Of a DNA stretch of 64,000 nucleotides, positions 11,907 to 23,216 are shown piece by piece. How positions within the stretch are numbered: the first letter of the stretch is position 1; each line of letters begins with the position of its first letter. The translations under genes and the position numbers were made by a program. The notes beneath the pieces are model-generated. The model searched no databases. It saw only the letters and a program-made list of their open reading frames with translations, and was not told where the DNA came from. The DNA is from Metridium senile. Taxonomy: Eukaryota; Cnidaria; Anthozoa; Actiniaria; Metridiidae. The stretch lies in NCBI GenBank assembly GCA_949775045.1, contig OX459106.1, positions 1,015,727 to 1,079,726 of the forward strand, written 5' to 3'.

Positions 11907-14041
11907 GTATGATGTTAGAATTTTACTGATTGTAATAATGATGATGGTGATGAAATGATAAATAATAACGATAGTGGTAATAATGATGTTGATGATGATA
12001 ATGATGACTAGGCAATAACCCGTCCCTTCGTGACGAAGTTTGATATGTGTTTTTCATGCCTTTTATTGTATAAACATTTTTCCGGGTATTTTTTCACTTC
12101 TCATAAGAGTTATCATATTGTTGAAAATGTTTAATCCCTAAAAGTAATGAATGCTGTGGCATTCAGTAAGTATTCTCAAATCAAAAACTGCAACATAATT
12201 TTGATACAGCATATTTTTTGTTGCTTGTTTGTTTGTTTTGTTTTGCTTTCGGATAACATGTGGATATTCATTGATTGGTTAATCGATTCAATGGAAATAT
12301 CAGGACAAATGTAGACGTTGTGTTTGTTTTGCAATAAAAAATCGTTCTAGTCTCGCCATTTTAGAAATTCTGACCATATTTTATGGCCAAGAAGTTAAAA
12401 ACGTTAGAATAATTATATTTTCCATAAAAAAATTGCCGAGGTTCATGATTTTTGAATTGGAAAAAGTCTTTTTTTTAAAGCAGTGGCAAGGCAGTTCGGT
12501 GTTGTTTTGCTTGATTTAATACTGGGGAAAATATCGTCTTTTCGGTTGATGTACGATTTCTAAATAGAGATAGTGATACAGCAGTTTTGTTTTTGTATAA
12601 AATTCGGCTATCACTGTTTTTAGAAAGTAAGTTTTCTTCCTTTTTTTCATAGTTTAAACATGTACTAAAAGAACGCCGTGTAGCCTTGGGCTTCCTGTGT
12701 TGTGTTCATTGATCATCAAACGACGTCAAAATAGTCATTTAAACATCTTTTTCTAGGGTAATAAAATAAATTTTTTAAACTTTATGATGTCAACTGGCTA
12801 AGGAGCTGTCTTTAGTTTCATTGAGTATGTGTGTTCTTGATCAGTCAAATGCGACTTTTGGAATGATTTTAAAGTTTGCTTATTTCAAGTCGATTGTGAA
12901 CTCGTTTGCTATGTTGTTTCTTTGCCGGACTCAAATCATGTTTTGCAAACTAAGTTTTTTCGATTACAATCACAGTATTGTCTATCTGAAGTAATAATAG
13001 AGTATTGTAAATCGTGGATAATTGCATTCCTAGCTGCCGTCGTCAAATGCCGAACTGATCTTGAACTGTTTTTCATTTTTAAGTGCTAGACCCTGTTAGA
13101 CTCTCTTAACTTCTTAAAATATCTAAGTGAAGTTAGTCATCTTTAGAATGAAATGTCATCTTGGATGTGAAAATAAAGTTTTTTGTTTAGTTCTATGGAA
13201 AACCGACCGTTGTTTGTTTAATAGTAATATATCTTCAGCGAAAATATCCATCACTCTTGTATTTGCTTTCGGACACTGTAATATTTTAACAGCAATCTTG
13301 GCTGACTTGAGCTATGTTGTTTTCGCAAAAATATTGTTGTTTTGACGAGATCGTGTTTAATTTAAAAAATGCATTTCTCGGCGAGGCGCGTGCCTTACTG
13401 CATGTGTGTATTTTTAGTAGAATATGCATCAAATTTGAAGCTAAGTGAAGTCGACGACAAACCTGAAAAATATTCCTTTATTACAAACACCGTTTAGCCA
13501 TAAGTTATTATGGTATGATTCTGAATTAAATCCACATATTCTAATTGCTTTTAATTCAATTTTGAATTGTTTTCGCCGTCTCCCCCTTTCTTTGCAGATT
13601 TTTGTCAATGATTTAATTTTGTCCTTGCCATCAACTAAACTGCGCATGCGTGATGATTCTCAACCAATCATATTGCGAGTAGGAACACACAACGATTTTA
13701 ATATAATAGATTATGGTGATGGTGATGGTGATAATGGTGATGATGGTGGTGATGATGATGGTGGTACGTGATGATAATGGTGATGATGGTGGTGATGATG
13801 ATGACGGTGGTGATGGTGATGATGATGATAATGATGGTGATAATAGTGATGACAATGATGATGACGATGATGATAATGACGATGGTGGTGATGATGATGA
13901 TGACAATGATCATGATGATGATGGTGATAATGGTGATGATGGTGGTGATTATGATGACGATGGTGATGGTGATGGTGATGGTGATAATCATGATGATGGA
14001 TTGTAACAATGATGAATGACCATCTTTTTTTATTTCCTTAG
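11907..14041 (+). other. Intron 2 of copy A with a 1.7 kb insertion absent from copy B
   Basis: The intron is 2.1 kb here but only about 0.37 kb in copy B. Both copies share GAT-type microsatellite at the ends (11935-12010 and 13707-14000). Between them, about 12010-13706 is non-repetitive AT-rich sequence found only in copy A, with no intact ORF. It is probably a transposon insertion made after the duplication, or one lost from copy B. I could not identify its family or terminal repeats. Confidence 0.7.
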
Positions 14042-14204
14042 GCATGGTATCAAGCATCACACAGTTTTCAAGGTAGAAAGTTTATTTTTCAAAACAAATT
14101 CTATCAATCAAGCAGTTGAAAAAATCCAAAATCCAAATAGCATCGTATTCCAAATTGACCTTCATATGCAGATACCAAACAATATCTTTGATATGGTTCG
14201 AAAG
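14042..14204 (+). CDS. B4GALNT3/4-like gene, copy A, exon 3
   Basis: Acceptor TTAG at 14038-14041; donor AAG|GTATTA. Encodes about 54 residues in phase with exon 2, including SIVFQIDLHMQIP. This is the family position of the metal-binding acidic motif (DxD in CHSY/CSGALNACT, DLH in vertebrate B4GALNT3/4). The DLH form argues for B4GALNT3/4 rather than chondroitin synthase. Confidence 0.85.
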
Positions 14205-14315
14205 GTATTATCACTTATTTTTACAGTTATGGTGATGATGATGATGACGATGATGATGATGATGATGATGATGGTGATAATGGTGATGATGGTGGTGATT
14301 ATGATGATGATGGTG

Positions 14316-14347
<32 letters not shown>

Positions 14348-15064
14348 GATGATGATGATACTTATGATAATGATGGTGGTGGAAATAATAGTGATGATGA
14401 TGATGATGAAAATTTTGATGATGATGGTGGTGGTGATAATAGTGATGATATTGATGTATTGTAGATGATGATGATCAATGGTGATGATGATGGTGATGAT
14501 GATAATAATCATGATTATAACGATGATGATATTGATAAATTGTTGATGATGTTGATCAATGTTGATGATGATGGTGGTGATAATGATGATGATTATAACG
14601 ATGTTGATATTGATGTATTGTAGATGATGATGATCAATGGTAATGATGATAGTAATGATGATTATAACGATTATATTGATGTATTCATGATGATGATGGT
14701 GGTGGTGATCTCGCTTCGAAGCGCGCAAAGGATTATTTGCCAAAACGAACAATTCCAAAATGGCGCCTCGAAACAGCAACGATTTCGGTTCAGTACTTTT
14801 AGGAATTTGCGTTTGGTTTTTATTCTATTTTATTGCTGATAGAGAAGCAGAGTTCGAGATTGTTTTCTCCAAGTTACACAGATTTGTTTTATTGTAAAGT
14901 CATGTTAAGGATGTATTTATAGAGGGATAACATGGGAAATAACTCTCTCGAACGACGCCATCTTGGAACTGTTGGCGATGCGACGATAATGCTTCTGATT
15001 GGCTTATACTTGTTGGAAGTGCGCGCGCGAAATCACCTGGTAAAAAAAAATCGATTTTTTTCAG
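14205..15064 (+). other. Intron 3 of copy A: 81-bp minisatellite plus MITE
   Basis: Contains GAT/GGT microsatellite (14227-14700). Within it an approximately 81-bp higher-order unit with the core GATATTGATG-TATTGTAGATG recurs three to four times (14440-14690). A MITE-like insert follows at 14704-15037. Confidence 0.75.
14704..15037. mobile_element. Inverted-repeat element (MITE) in intron 3, copy A
   Basis: The ends are inverted: GGTGATCTCGCTTCGAAGCG on the left matches the reverse complement of the right end near 15010-15037. The interior holds two opposed AAAATGGCG/GACGCCATC segments. The same element sits at the mirror place in copy B (27104-27434), so it predates the gene duplication. 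A partial third copy is at 24549-24740. Confidence 0.6.
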
Positions 15065-15188
15065 CACACCATCCAGGGAAGATCCGGTTTCGCCCCTCAA
15101 GTTATGAGATTGTCCAAATGTGGAAGACCGAAGACAAAACACATCTACCCAGAAGGCTTCTACGAAACAGTGGGATTTGGAATATTTA
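15065..15188 (+). CDS. B4GALNT3/4-like gene, copy A, exon 4
   Basis: 124 bp between TTTTCAG (ending 15064) and ATTTA|GTAAGT, phase 0 in and phase 1 out. It encodes about 41 residues with GRSGFAPQVMRL and [16 protein letters not shown], matching the FAPxVxRL and GYWExNGFGLF block of B4GALNT3/4 catalytic domains. The frame differs from longer ORFs that overlap it, which are shadows. Confidence 0.85.
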
Positions 15189-15306
15189 GTAAGTAATGAT
15201 GGTGATGGTGATGGTGATGGTGATGGTGATGGTGATGGTGATGGTGATGGTGATGGTGGTGTTGTTGATGATGATGATGATGATAATGATGATGATGATG
15301 ATGATA

Positions 15307-15338
<32 letters not shown>

Positions 15339-15722
15339 AATGATGATGATGATCATGATGATGATCATGATGAGGGTGATATGTTCTCAATTTCTGTTGT
15401 CCCTTCTTAGGGGGAGACTATTGATGTGTATATTATTTTCATTTCAGTCTGTTCATTAATTCATCCTTCCATCCTTCCATCCATCCATTCATTCATTACT
15501 CCACTAATCCATCTATTTATTGATACATTTATTCGTCCATTCATTCATCCATTCAATCATTTGTACATCCATCCATCCATACATACATTAATTTATTCAT
15601 TAATCCACTAATCCATCTATTTATTGACTCATTCATTCGTCCATTCGTTCATCCATTCAATCATTTGTACATCCATCAATCAATCCATCTATTCATTCAT
15701 TCATTTTCTTTCACCCATTCAG
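15189..15722 (+). other. Intron 4 of copy A: GGTGAT, GAT and CATT/CATC microsatellites
   Basis: GGTGAT hexamers at about 15196-15257, GAT trinucleotides at 15264-15376 and CATT/CATC tetranucleotides at 15456-15715. Copy B has the same order with a much longer GGTGAT block. Confidence 0.85.
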
Positions 15723-15907
15723 GTATCTACAAATCTGACTGGGATAAGTTTGGTGGAATGAATGAAAAAGAATTCAAGAATAAATGGGGAGGGGAGGACT
15801 GGGAAATGGTTGATCGAATCATTATGGCTGGCTATAGTATCGAAAAGCTAAGATTACCTGGATTTTATCATTTCCACCATGACAGAACAGGGATGTGGAA
15901 CCAGTAG
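15723..15907 (+). CDS. B4GALNT3/4-like gene, copy A, exon 5 (terminal)
   Basis: Begins after CAG at 15720-15722; A + GT restores a Ser codon. It encodes the C-terminal block IYKSDWDKFGGMN, WGGEDWEMVDRI and FYHFHHDRTGMWN, then stops at TAG 15905-15907. The GGMN and WGGEDWE motifs with the terminal H-x(5)-GMW signature are diagnostic of the CSGALNACT/B4GALNT3-4 catalytic domain; Glu-Asp here is the presumed catalytic pair. The copy A reading frame is intact through all five exons. Confidence 0.9.
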
Positions 15908-16894
15908 TAAAACTACTTTTTGAAATGCACCTGACGCCCTTCATGATATTTTGCGAATCTGTTGTACATGAGGTGTATAATAAGTGTACTTAATTTTTCT
16001 TGATGTCGACCTCTCCTTTTTGAGATATGAACATAAATGCATATGAGGTGACGTCATCCCAGGAATTTGTCAAAGTTTTGTTTCAAAGCTGAAAGCAAGC
16101 TTGTTTTTGTAAAGTAATAAAAATGTTAATGGTAGTGTGTATATTGAGTCTACCTAAACGTCGAGGGTTGAGCGTAACTAGTCGAGGGTCGAGGATAGAT
16201 GGTCGAGGATCGAGGGTACCATGTCGAGGGTACAAAAAAAAATAACAAATGAAAAAAATGAAAAAATAAATGAATAGAAAAATAATAGACATAAATAAGA
16301 TAAAAAAGGAAATGAAAAAGGGAAATAAATTACATTACATATATATTTTGGGGTATTTTGGTCGTTTCTAATTCGCTTCATTTGTCTTGATCATTTTCAT
16401 GTCACTTGACACACCAGATATGATCGGATCTGGCGGATGCTTTCGTGACAAATATACATCTATCGCACGGAAAGTAGTACTGTCTTTAATATTCTCTTAC
16501 GTACGTATTTCTACTGAACATCGCATTCGAATACATTAGTACAGCATGTTGAGAATTTAAAGCGCTTGCGCCGTAGACTCTTTTGCTTGGCGATCTCTTT
16601 CTTCAAAATGATGCCGTAGCTTTGAAATGCTCACATACAACCAGTCTACCTAACGCTAGTGTGCTGTAGAAAATTATTTCAGTCAAAGATAAAACTGATG
16701 GCAAAATATCATGTGTTAAAATAATATAATACTGCACCCCTTACAAATCAATTTGTAATACATTACATCACATTACAATACACTTCGATACATGGTATAT
16801 TACATTACATCACATTGCACCACAATAAAACACAACACATTAAACCTTACAACATTTTTGCGGACAATTATCTGCCGTTATTCAGAACACGTCC
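15908..16894. other. Gene-free spacer
   Basis: AT-rich and without credible ORFs. It includes about seven degenerate copies of GTCGAGGGT/GTCGAGGAT at 16161-16232, and CATTACA-type repeats at 16755-16830. Nothing else was recognised. Confidence 0.6.
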
Positions 16895-16902
16895 ATACCG
16901 CC

Positions 16903-16905
16903 CAT

Positions 16906-16933
<28 letters not shown>
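16903..16933. repeat. Poly-C tract
   Basis: An uninterrupted cytosine run of about 30 nt on this strand. Its true length is uncertain because such tracts are error-prone in sequencing. Confidence 0.9.
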
Positions 16934-16936
<3 letters not shown>

Positions 16937-17129
16937 ACCTGCCTACACACAGGCTACATACAGAAAACATGCAAAATAACACAGGGCACCCAACATCAGC
17001 AACCCGACACCACTATTATCATTCTATCCCCTCTCCGCACCCACATTCCATTCATTCTTTCTTCGCCTATGTACTTCGCTATCAACAACAAACTGAACAC
17101 TTATACCTGGACTTTTATGCCAGTACGAC

Positions 17130-18091
17130 GGGTGTAGCTAGAGTGAGGATACGGATATGCGGACTTGCGGACCTGCGGACCTGCGGACCAGCGGACCATT
17201 TTTGCGGACCAATTTTGCGGACCAATTTTGCGGACCATTTTTCCAATTTTTAAAAATTGTAGATATATTAATATTTTATATAAATCATTGTCTTAAATAA
17301 ATTTAATTAATGAACGAAAACGTAAGTATGTATGTAAACAATTAATAATTATTTATTAAAAAGAGAAAGAAAGAATATTAGTAAGTAAGTAAGTAAGTAA
17401 GTATGAATGAACGTTTCTCTTTTATTATCAACTCATCACTTATTCATATATCTATATTAGCTTAGCCTCTCTCTTTTATTCCGACTAAGGGCTAAAGCTA
17501 AAAATGTCAGTAAAGTTTGGGTAAGTAAGTAAGCAAGTAAGCAAGTAAACCAAAACTACATTTTTGACGATTCCACTGACTGTTTCATGCACAAGCAAAA
17601 ATTGTATCAGCTTATATAAACACTACTCACCGCTAGACACCGGCTAATTATCATGGAACCCATGATAAGAAGTCTAGATAAAACTTGGAACACAAACTGA
17701 TGATTGTGTTTCGCATTCATTCCACGCTATTTAGCTATCTCGTGCGGATTGTAACCAACTCAGTTGAGGTTGCATGAAAAGACACCAAAGTAATTTTATT
17801 GCTGCCTTGGTGCAGATACCTCAAGTGATTAGAAATATGATAACTTTAGACCATACTATGCACCACTTGAGTTTGGTATCATAATATGAGTTTTTGAGAA
17901 ACACATAAATTCTGTTTATAAATGTTCTTGCAAAAACGTTGTCATGCAAAAATGAAACAAAAATAACATACCTGATTGTTTTAGAAATATTGCTTTTCGT
18001 ATTTCATTCTAAAGCCCCTAGCTCCTCCGCATGTTCCCCGGTCCGCATGTCCGCATGTCCGCATGTCCGTATCCACGTTTTAGTTACACCC
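17130..18091. mobile_element. Non-autonomous DNA transposon, 962 bp, with 9-bp target duplication
   Basis: The termini are inverted: GGGTGTAGCTAGAGTGAGG on the left against the reverse complement of the right end, GGGTGTAACTAAAACGTGG, followed by GATACGGA and tandem GCGGAC(C/A)T units on both sides. It is flanked by the perfect 9-bp direct repeat CAGTACGAC at 17121-17129 and 18092-18100. The interior has no transposase ORF and carries GTAA tetranucleotide repeats (17380-17405, 17520-17545). A 9-bp duplication fits Mutator-like (MULE) transposition. Confidence 0.8.
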
Positions 18092-18518
18092 CAGTACGAC
18101 CATGATACGATAAGTATTCACTCTCACTCTCACCCATTAACATATCAATTACACAATTACCATTATATTCATGCCATTCATTCCATCATATACGCTTTTG
18201 TATCCATATACGTATATTTTTGTGCAGGTTTTGGTTTTTTTCGCCGCCCGGGTTGTGCAATATTTTTTTTTACAGAATATTGTTCTCTGATATCCAAAGC
18301 GTAAAGTAACTGTTTGTGTTTTGGTTAAACTTTCCAAAAGTCCGTTTTTCCGTTTTATTTATTAGGTACCACACTTCGCGTTCAGCTAACTATCGGGCGC
18401 CAGATTTGTTCACTTTTTGTCGGGAAAACACACCGAGGTCGACTTGGGGAAATTTCTATAATTTTGTATATATTGTATACATACCGACACTTGAAGTTCG
18501 TAAGACCAGGGTTTTTGG

Positions 18519-18616
18519 TACTTTTGATGTCTCAAAGTGTTGGATTTTCGTGTTTTTGATGTCTCAAAGTGTTGGATTTTCGTGTTTTTGATGTCTCAAA
18601 GTGTCGGATTTTCGGA
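18519..18616. repeat. 32-bp tandem repeat, three copies
   Basis: Unit TTTTTGATGTCTCAAAGTGT + TGGATTTTCGTG, repeated about three times directly before the CGGACT array. The translations in this block are repeat artefacts. Confidence 0.85.
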
Positions 18617-18714
18617 CTCGGACTCGGACTCGGACTCGGACTCGGACTCGGACTCGGACTCGGACTCGGACTCGGTCTCGGACTCGGACTCGGACTCGGA
18701 CTCGGACTCGGACT
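18613..18714. repeat. (CGGACT)n hexanucleotide array
   Basis: About 17 CGGACT units with one variant (CGGTCT). It reads as Asp-Ser or Gly-Leu dipeptides in two frames and is not coding. Confidence 0.9.
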
Positions 18715-18720
18715 TAAGAA

Positions 18721-19105
18721 TATTGATCGATTGAATATTGAGTGGACTCAACAAATTTGATTACACTTTCATGATGTTTATATATTTTAGGTATATATTT
18801 TAGCAATATGATCGCTGATGAAGGTCTATAAGTGTAGATCGAAACGTCTGAATAAATTTAAATCAGGCCAGAGTCAAACCAATTTGTACTTTATCAAAAA
18901 TCCTTGATCATAAATTAAATCAGGAGTTCTTACTCGACTAAGAATAAAAACAATTTTTAAACTTTTAAAACGGTTAGTCAAGCAGGAGATTCAAATGTTG
19001 CCGTATAACGAGCAATGAAACATTTTGGTTTTAAATATAAGTTAATATAAAAAAGATAAATTAATTAAAGGGCCATATGGACATGCTAGAACATGTGAAC
19101 CGCTT
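18721..19105. other. Gene-free spacer
   Basis: AT-rich with no recognisable feature. Confidence 0.4.
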
Positions 19106-19109
19106 ACTC

Positions 19110-19879
19110 TTAACAATAATAATCAAGGAAGTCTGTCACTGTTAAAGGATGCACAGCAGATAAGAGAAAATGAGCAATTCAAACCCTGCTACAGATCACT
19201 GCTCAAGATACTATTGCCAAAGAAATCAAATACCATCGCTCTTGCTATAAAGAATTCACGAAACCTGACACTCTAGCTAAACTACATGACCAAACATGTG
19301 AAAGAGAGGACAGCAGAAATCAAGCCTATCATGAATCCTTTCATAGCATACAGATGGCTGTTCAAAGTGAGATCATAGAAAATAACAAAATTGTTAGCAT
19401 TGCAGACCTTGCTTCTCAGTTCTCAGAGGTGTACAAGTATTTAATTACAGATACTCCAAGATGAAACAAAGGTTAAAGAAAAGCTTTGGTGATCATCTAT
19501 CACCGGTCAACTTATGAAAAAGAATGAGCCTGAGCTTGTTTATCATACCTATGCTGATAAATGGGAATTTGCAGAAAAGGTTTTTAAGAATAAGGTATCA
19601 GAAAAAGTGGCACATCTTCTATTCAGTAATGTTATGACCTCAGCATTCCCTGTTAGGCTTTCCACTGTTAAAAGAAGCGCAACATGCTTCGGCGTCTTGA
19701 TTCGTCCACGTGTTACACAATGCACAATATCTTGCGATACTGACAAGGCAAGGCGATGTATGTGGTTGGGCACATCTTCTATTTTACCCTCACTATATTC
19801 ACAGTCAGAAGAGAGAATCCAGCAATTGAACATCGATTCATCACGTTTCAACAATGTTAAAAGAGTTGACGTGACGTGA
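19110..19879 (+). pseudogene. Decayed transposon-associated gene
   Basis: Broken open reading on the plus strand. One stretch reads IAKEIKYHRSCYKEFTKP and continues about 80 residues before stops and frame changes; a second open stretch covers 19514-19879. The His-x(2)-Cys-Tyr pattern resembles a cysteine/histidine module seen in multicopy, transposon-associated cnidarian proteins (from memory, not verified). It ends directly against a transposon terminus at 19876-19910, so it was probably part of that transposon. Function unknown. Confidence 0.45.
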
Positions 19880-19910
19880 CGATACAAAGGAGCGGCTGCA
19901 TAGGAGGCTA
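19876..19910. repeat. Solo right terminus of a transposon family also present at 56652-57712
   Basis: Positions 19876-19910 read GTGACGATACAAAGGAGCGG then CTGCATAGGAGGCTA, the same as the right end of the complete element at 57712. No left terminus was found nearby, so this is a truncated copy. Confidence 0.7.
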
Positions 19911-20097
19911 GGGGTATGAGGAGGTACCGGTCAATATTCTATTCATATTTCAAAATATTCGATATGCATATTCATTTGGTTAGTGATCAGTGGCTTCAAC
20001 TGTGACAGTCAAAACCAACTCATGCGTTCATATCTAGTTTAGACTATTGAATTTGTTTATTGAAATTTGAGTTCTCATTTGTGTTGAAATTTGCACG

Positions 20098-20392
20098 GGG
20101 GGTGGGGGGACTCCCTTAAAGAATGGATAGGGGTGCTCGACGGACGGTTTTGAAAATGACCATAAAAGGTACGCATAAATTAACTCAGATACTGATTTCA
20201 GACCCTAAAAGGTACGACCACATTTGAAAATGTTTCAATATGTATAATCTGAAGTTCGAAAACTGACCCTAAAAGGTACGGTGCCAGTTCGAGGTACACG
20301 AGGGTTTCATTTTCGATCCTAAAAGGTCCGTCGAGCACCCCTATCCGTTTTCTAAGGGAGTCCGCCCCCCCCCCCCCCCGGGGGAAATTTGC
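20098..20392. mobile_element. Foldback MITE with internal CCTAAAAGGTACG repeats
   Basis: About 45-bp inverted termini: ACTCCCTTAAAGAATGGATA on the left pairs with the right end around 20325-20370, both followed by GGGGTGCTCGACGGAC. The outer edges are G-rich/C-rich. The interior carries four copies of a CCTAAAAGGTACG-type motif. Confidence 0.75.
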
Positions 20393-20533
20393 ATGTTGAA
20401 TTGAATTTTGTAAGTTTCATAAACGGCCTCAAATCAAAACATTGCTTACAGAATTAGATTCTTTGAACAACAGAATAGTTTTGTTAAAGAAATGTTGCAA
20501 TACATACTTTTTAAAGCAGGCCATAAATAATAT

Positions 20534-20966
20534 CGATATAAACCTATTTCAAAAATCGTAGTCACATATGCATTCAAAGCTACAGTCCACACTCTGAAGC
20601 CTGCAAAGGATGTTGGTATTTCTACTCTTGAAATCGATTTATTCACAGCATATTTTGGCTGTACGTGTTTGTGCATGTTATATAACCATAACAATCAAAG
20701 CTACAGTCCACATTCTAAAGCCTGCAAAGGATGTTGGTATTTCTACTCTTGTTATCCATTTATTAATAGCATATTTTGGTTGTAAGTGTTTGTGGTATAT
20801 GAATATGATAAGTTTTGCAGTGATAGATGATGAAACAAATATTTATTTTAAATGCGTGTACTAAATCACACATTCAGTTCCTATTACCGACATCCTTTGC
20901 GAGCTTTAGAGTGTAGACTGTAGTTTCGGCTAAGACAACGATTTTTGAAATAGGTGTATATATAAG
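20534..20966. mobile_element. MITE with internal direct duplication
   Basis: Termini CCTATTTCAAAAATCGTAGT and the reverse complement near 20935-20960. The segment AAGCTACAGTCCACA...GGATGTTGGTATTTCTACTC occurs twice inside (about 20577-20630 and 20697-20752). A related element is at 62213-62506. Confidence 0.7.
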
Positions 20967-21071
20967 CTAAGTAAAGTATGACATTGATCTATTTCGTTTA
21001 CGACCGCTGTCGTATTCGACAAAAATTCGCATTTACACAGGGAAATAATCCCCCAATAAAGACTAAGTTCA

Positions 21072-21322
21072 CTGCAAAAACGGCTGAGTAGATACACCTC
21101 ACTATATTGAGTTAATCATGACACTTTATAGTGAGTAAACCCAACTCATTATTAACAGTAAACATAAAATATAGATGTGCCATTGAGTACAATGTACTCA
21201 ATATATTGAGTTGAACCTCACTTTTACTCACTATAGAGTTGGGTTTACTCACTATAAAGTGTCATCCTGAATGCATGATTAAATCAATATACTGAGTTGT
21301 ATCTACTCAGCCGTTTTTTTTT
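21072..21322. mobile_element. Foldback MITE (about 250 bp)
   Basis: Long near-palindrome. AAAACGGCTGAGTAGATACA at the left has its complement near 21298-21320, and ACACTTTATAGTGAGTAAAC pairs with the 21246-21268 region. No ORF. Confidence 0.8.
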
Positions 21323-22358
21323 TGAATCAGCAAATGTTGCAGGTTTCTGTTGTTTAGCCGGGTAGTATCTTTTCCTTTATTAAAGCTGATATTTCCAAAT
21401 CCTTTAGGTGAAAGTTTTTCTGAACTTGTGCATGTCTAGTTCCCTACCTGTTCTTGCAACTGAGGGGGAAAAATCTATAATTCGAAACCTTTAAAATATT
21501 TAAAAAATGATTTTTTCCATTTATAAATGGTTTTTCATAACAGGTTTTTTCTTAAAATGGATCTACTAAATCTAAACCTTAATTGGAACAAATTGCCAAA
21601 AAACAAAAAACATCTACCATTTCATTGTATTGTTATTAATAAAGGCGGGTCTAACTTGTAAAATTGGCGATATTTCATGTTTTTTTTATACTATCATGTA
21701 TGAAATATCATATTTCTGGCTAATTTAACTAAATTCTTATGGGACTGAAATTGGAAACAAACAATATAGGCATATATATATTGAGTATTAGTTTAGTATT
21801 TGTTTTCATGTTGTCTCGCGATAGTAGTCACCAATCCCCGAGCGGTCAAAAAAACCATTTTGAGCCACCTTAATATAATCCTTATTACTTATATAGCACA
21901 CATATCTAATGCGCGGTAAACTAGACACTCCAAGAGTGTGAAGTCGGGCCACGTCAAAAAGTAGCTAGTGAATAGAGAATGTATAAGAATAAATAACACC
22001 TAAATATTTTTTTCATTTTATATTTAATATTTAACAAATAAAACATATTTACTGTGTTTGCACAGGCTAATGCAAACCGAGATGTGGTTGGGAGAATTCG
22101 AGAGCAGATCAGTGCAAACACGAGCCGCAGGCGAGTGTTTGCACTTTCTCGAGAATTTAAATATAAATTCTCCTTACATTCGTGTGTATTTGAAACAACC
22201 AATCAAATCGCACGAATAAGACGCACAACCAATCAAATTGCGACTTGATTCATGCCTCCAAACATGAAATTGAAATTGAAAAACAAGATGGCGGCCGCGA
22301 AAAATGTGTTGTTTTCGTGATTTTTTAGATAGTTTTAGATACTTTATACCATCACAAA
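21323..22358. other. Gene-free spacer
   Basis: AT-rich. A short direct motif TGTTTGCACAGG-CTAATGCAAAC at 22050 recurs in modified form near 23270. No credible gene. Confidence 0.4.
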
Positions 22359-23216
22359 ATGCCCCAAAATGGGAGAAATGGAAAATTCACATCAAAAGAA
22401 GAGTATATACGAAGAAAGAAGGTTGAAGAACTATTTAATGACAAGAAAACCCAGGATGAAAATCGGGTTTTGGCGGATAGCGCTCGCGGTAAATTTACGT
22501 CCACCGATGGAAAAGCAAAAAGCCAAAATACACCTTGGGATGAAGGAAGAAGGATTGTGGGGCTAAAAGTGTTAGAAGAATGTCTGAAATCTTGCACTGA
22601 CTGTGGAGAAGGCCTATATCTTCATCAAATTGTCGAAGAAAAACGATATGGTTTTAGTAGTTTATTACCGGTGTAATTGCGGAGTGTTGTTGAGCTCAGT
22701 TTACACAAGTCATCGACGAAACGACAGCTGCAAAAAATACTGGCATTCCTATTTATGATGTACAGCCAAACCCACTGAAGCGTTCCTATCGAGGTTAGAA
22801 CATTCAATTTGTTTATCATTTTATTTGTTTATTTGAAATTTGCATAAATGAATCGATTCTTGTAGTTTTCAAAAACCGCTTCTAATCAAAACTTACTTTC
22901 AATGTTTTTTTGGACAACAGAAACTTGCTAAACTCATTCTGCTTACAGCCAATATTGTTATAAATGCTTACTAAGGTATTTTATTACAATAGCATTATCA
23001 GTTATTGACCACAGATCGTGATTTCGGGAATTATTAACGGTTGACGGTTGAAGTCTTACAATATCGGTTTCGTTTTTGCAAGTTTAAAAACAAATTCAAA
23101 GTTTTGAAGAATAAATCGAGCCTCCCCAACCTCGATAGGAACGCTTCAGTAGGTTTGGCTGTAACACAAAAGCAGCTACAGTTAATTTAGTAATAGATTT
23201 ATTAAAGAAGATGTTA
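22359..23216 (+). pseudogene. N-terminal remnant of a Mutator-like transposase, split by a MITE
   Basis: The ORF starting at 22359 gives 105 residues. It includes EGRRIVGLKVLEECLKSC and a following YGFSSLL, matching the start of the Mutator-like transposase domain (GRR-[IV]-V-x(3)-L, then C-x(2)-C and YGL-x-S). A frame change at about 22672 is followed by CNCG, then a mariner-type MITE at 22763-23161. Past the MITE, reading resumes with NTKAATVNLVIDLLKK, which resembles the DVNTKAA segment of the same family. The gene is therefore frameshifted, interrupted and lacks the catalytic core. The start sits in a good context (AAAATGC). Confidence 0.55.
22763..23161. mobile_element. Tc1/mariner-type MITE, 399 bp, TA target site
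   Basis: Inverted termini of about 35 bp beginning CAGCCAAACCCACTGAAGCG; the right end is the complement, ending GGTTTGGCTG. TA dinucleotides flank both ends (22761-22762, 23162-23163). It interrupts the transposase remnant. Confidence 0.85.

Noticed and set aside
15120..15410. Asp-rich ORF over exon 4 and intron 4 of copy A
   Set aside because: It is in a different frame from the conserved exon and continues into microsatellite; the exon frame is set by splice phase and family motifs.
18519..18714. CRISPR-like array from short direct repeats
   Set aside because: Repeats are contiguous with no unique spacers, no cas genes, and the genome is eukaryotic.
18537..18760. Asp-Ser and Gly-Leu repeat ORFs
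   Set aside because: Products of the CGGACT array and 32-bp tandem repeat.
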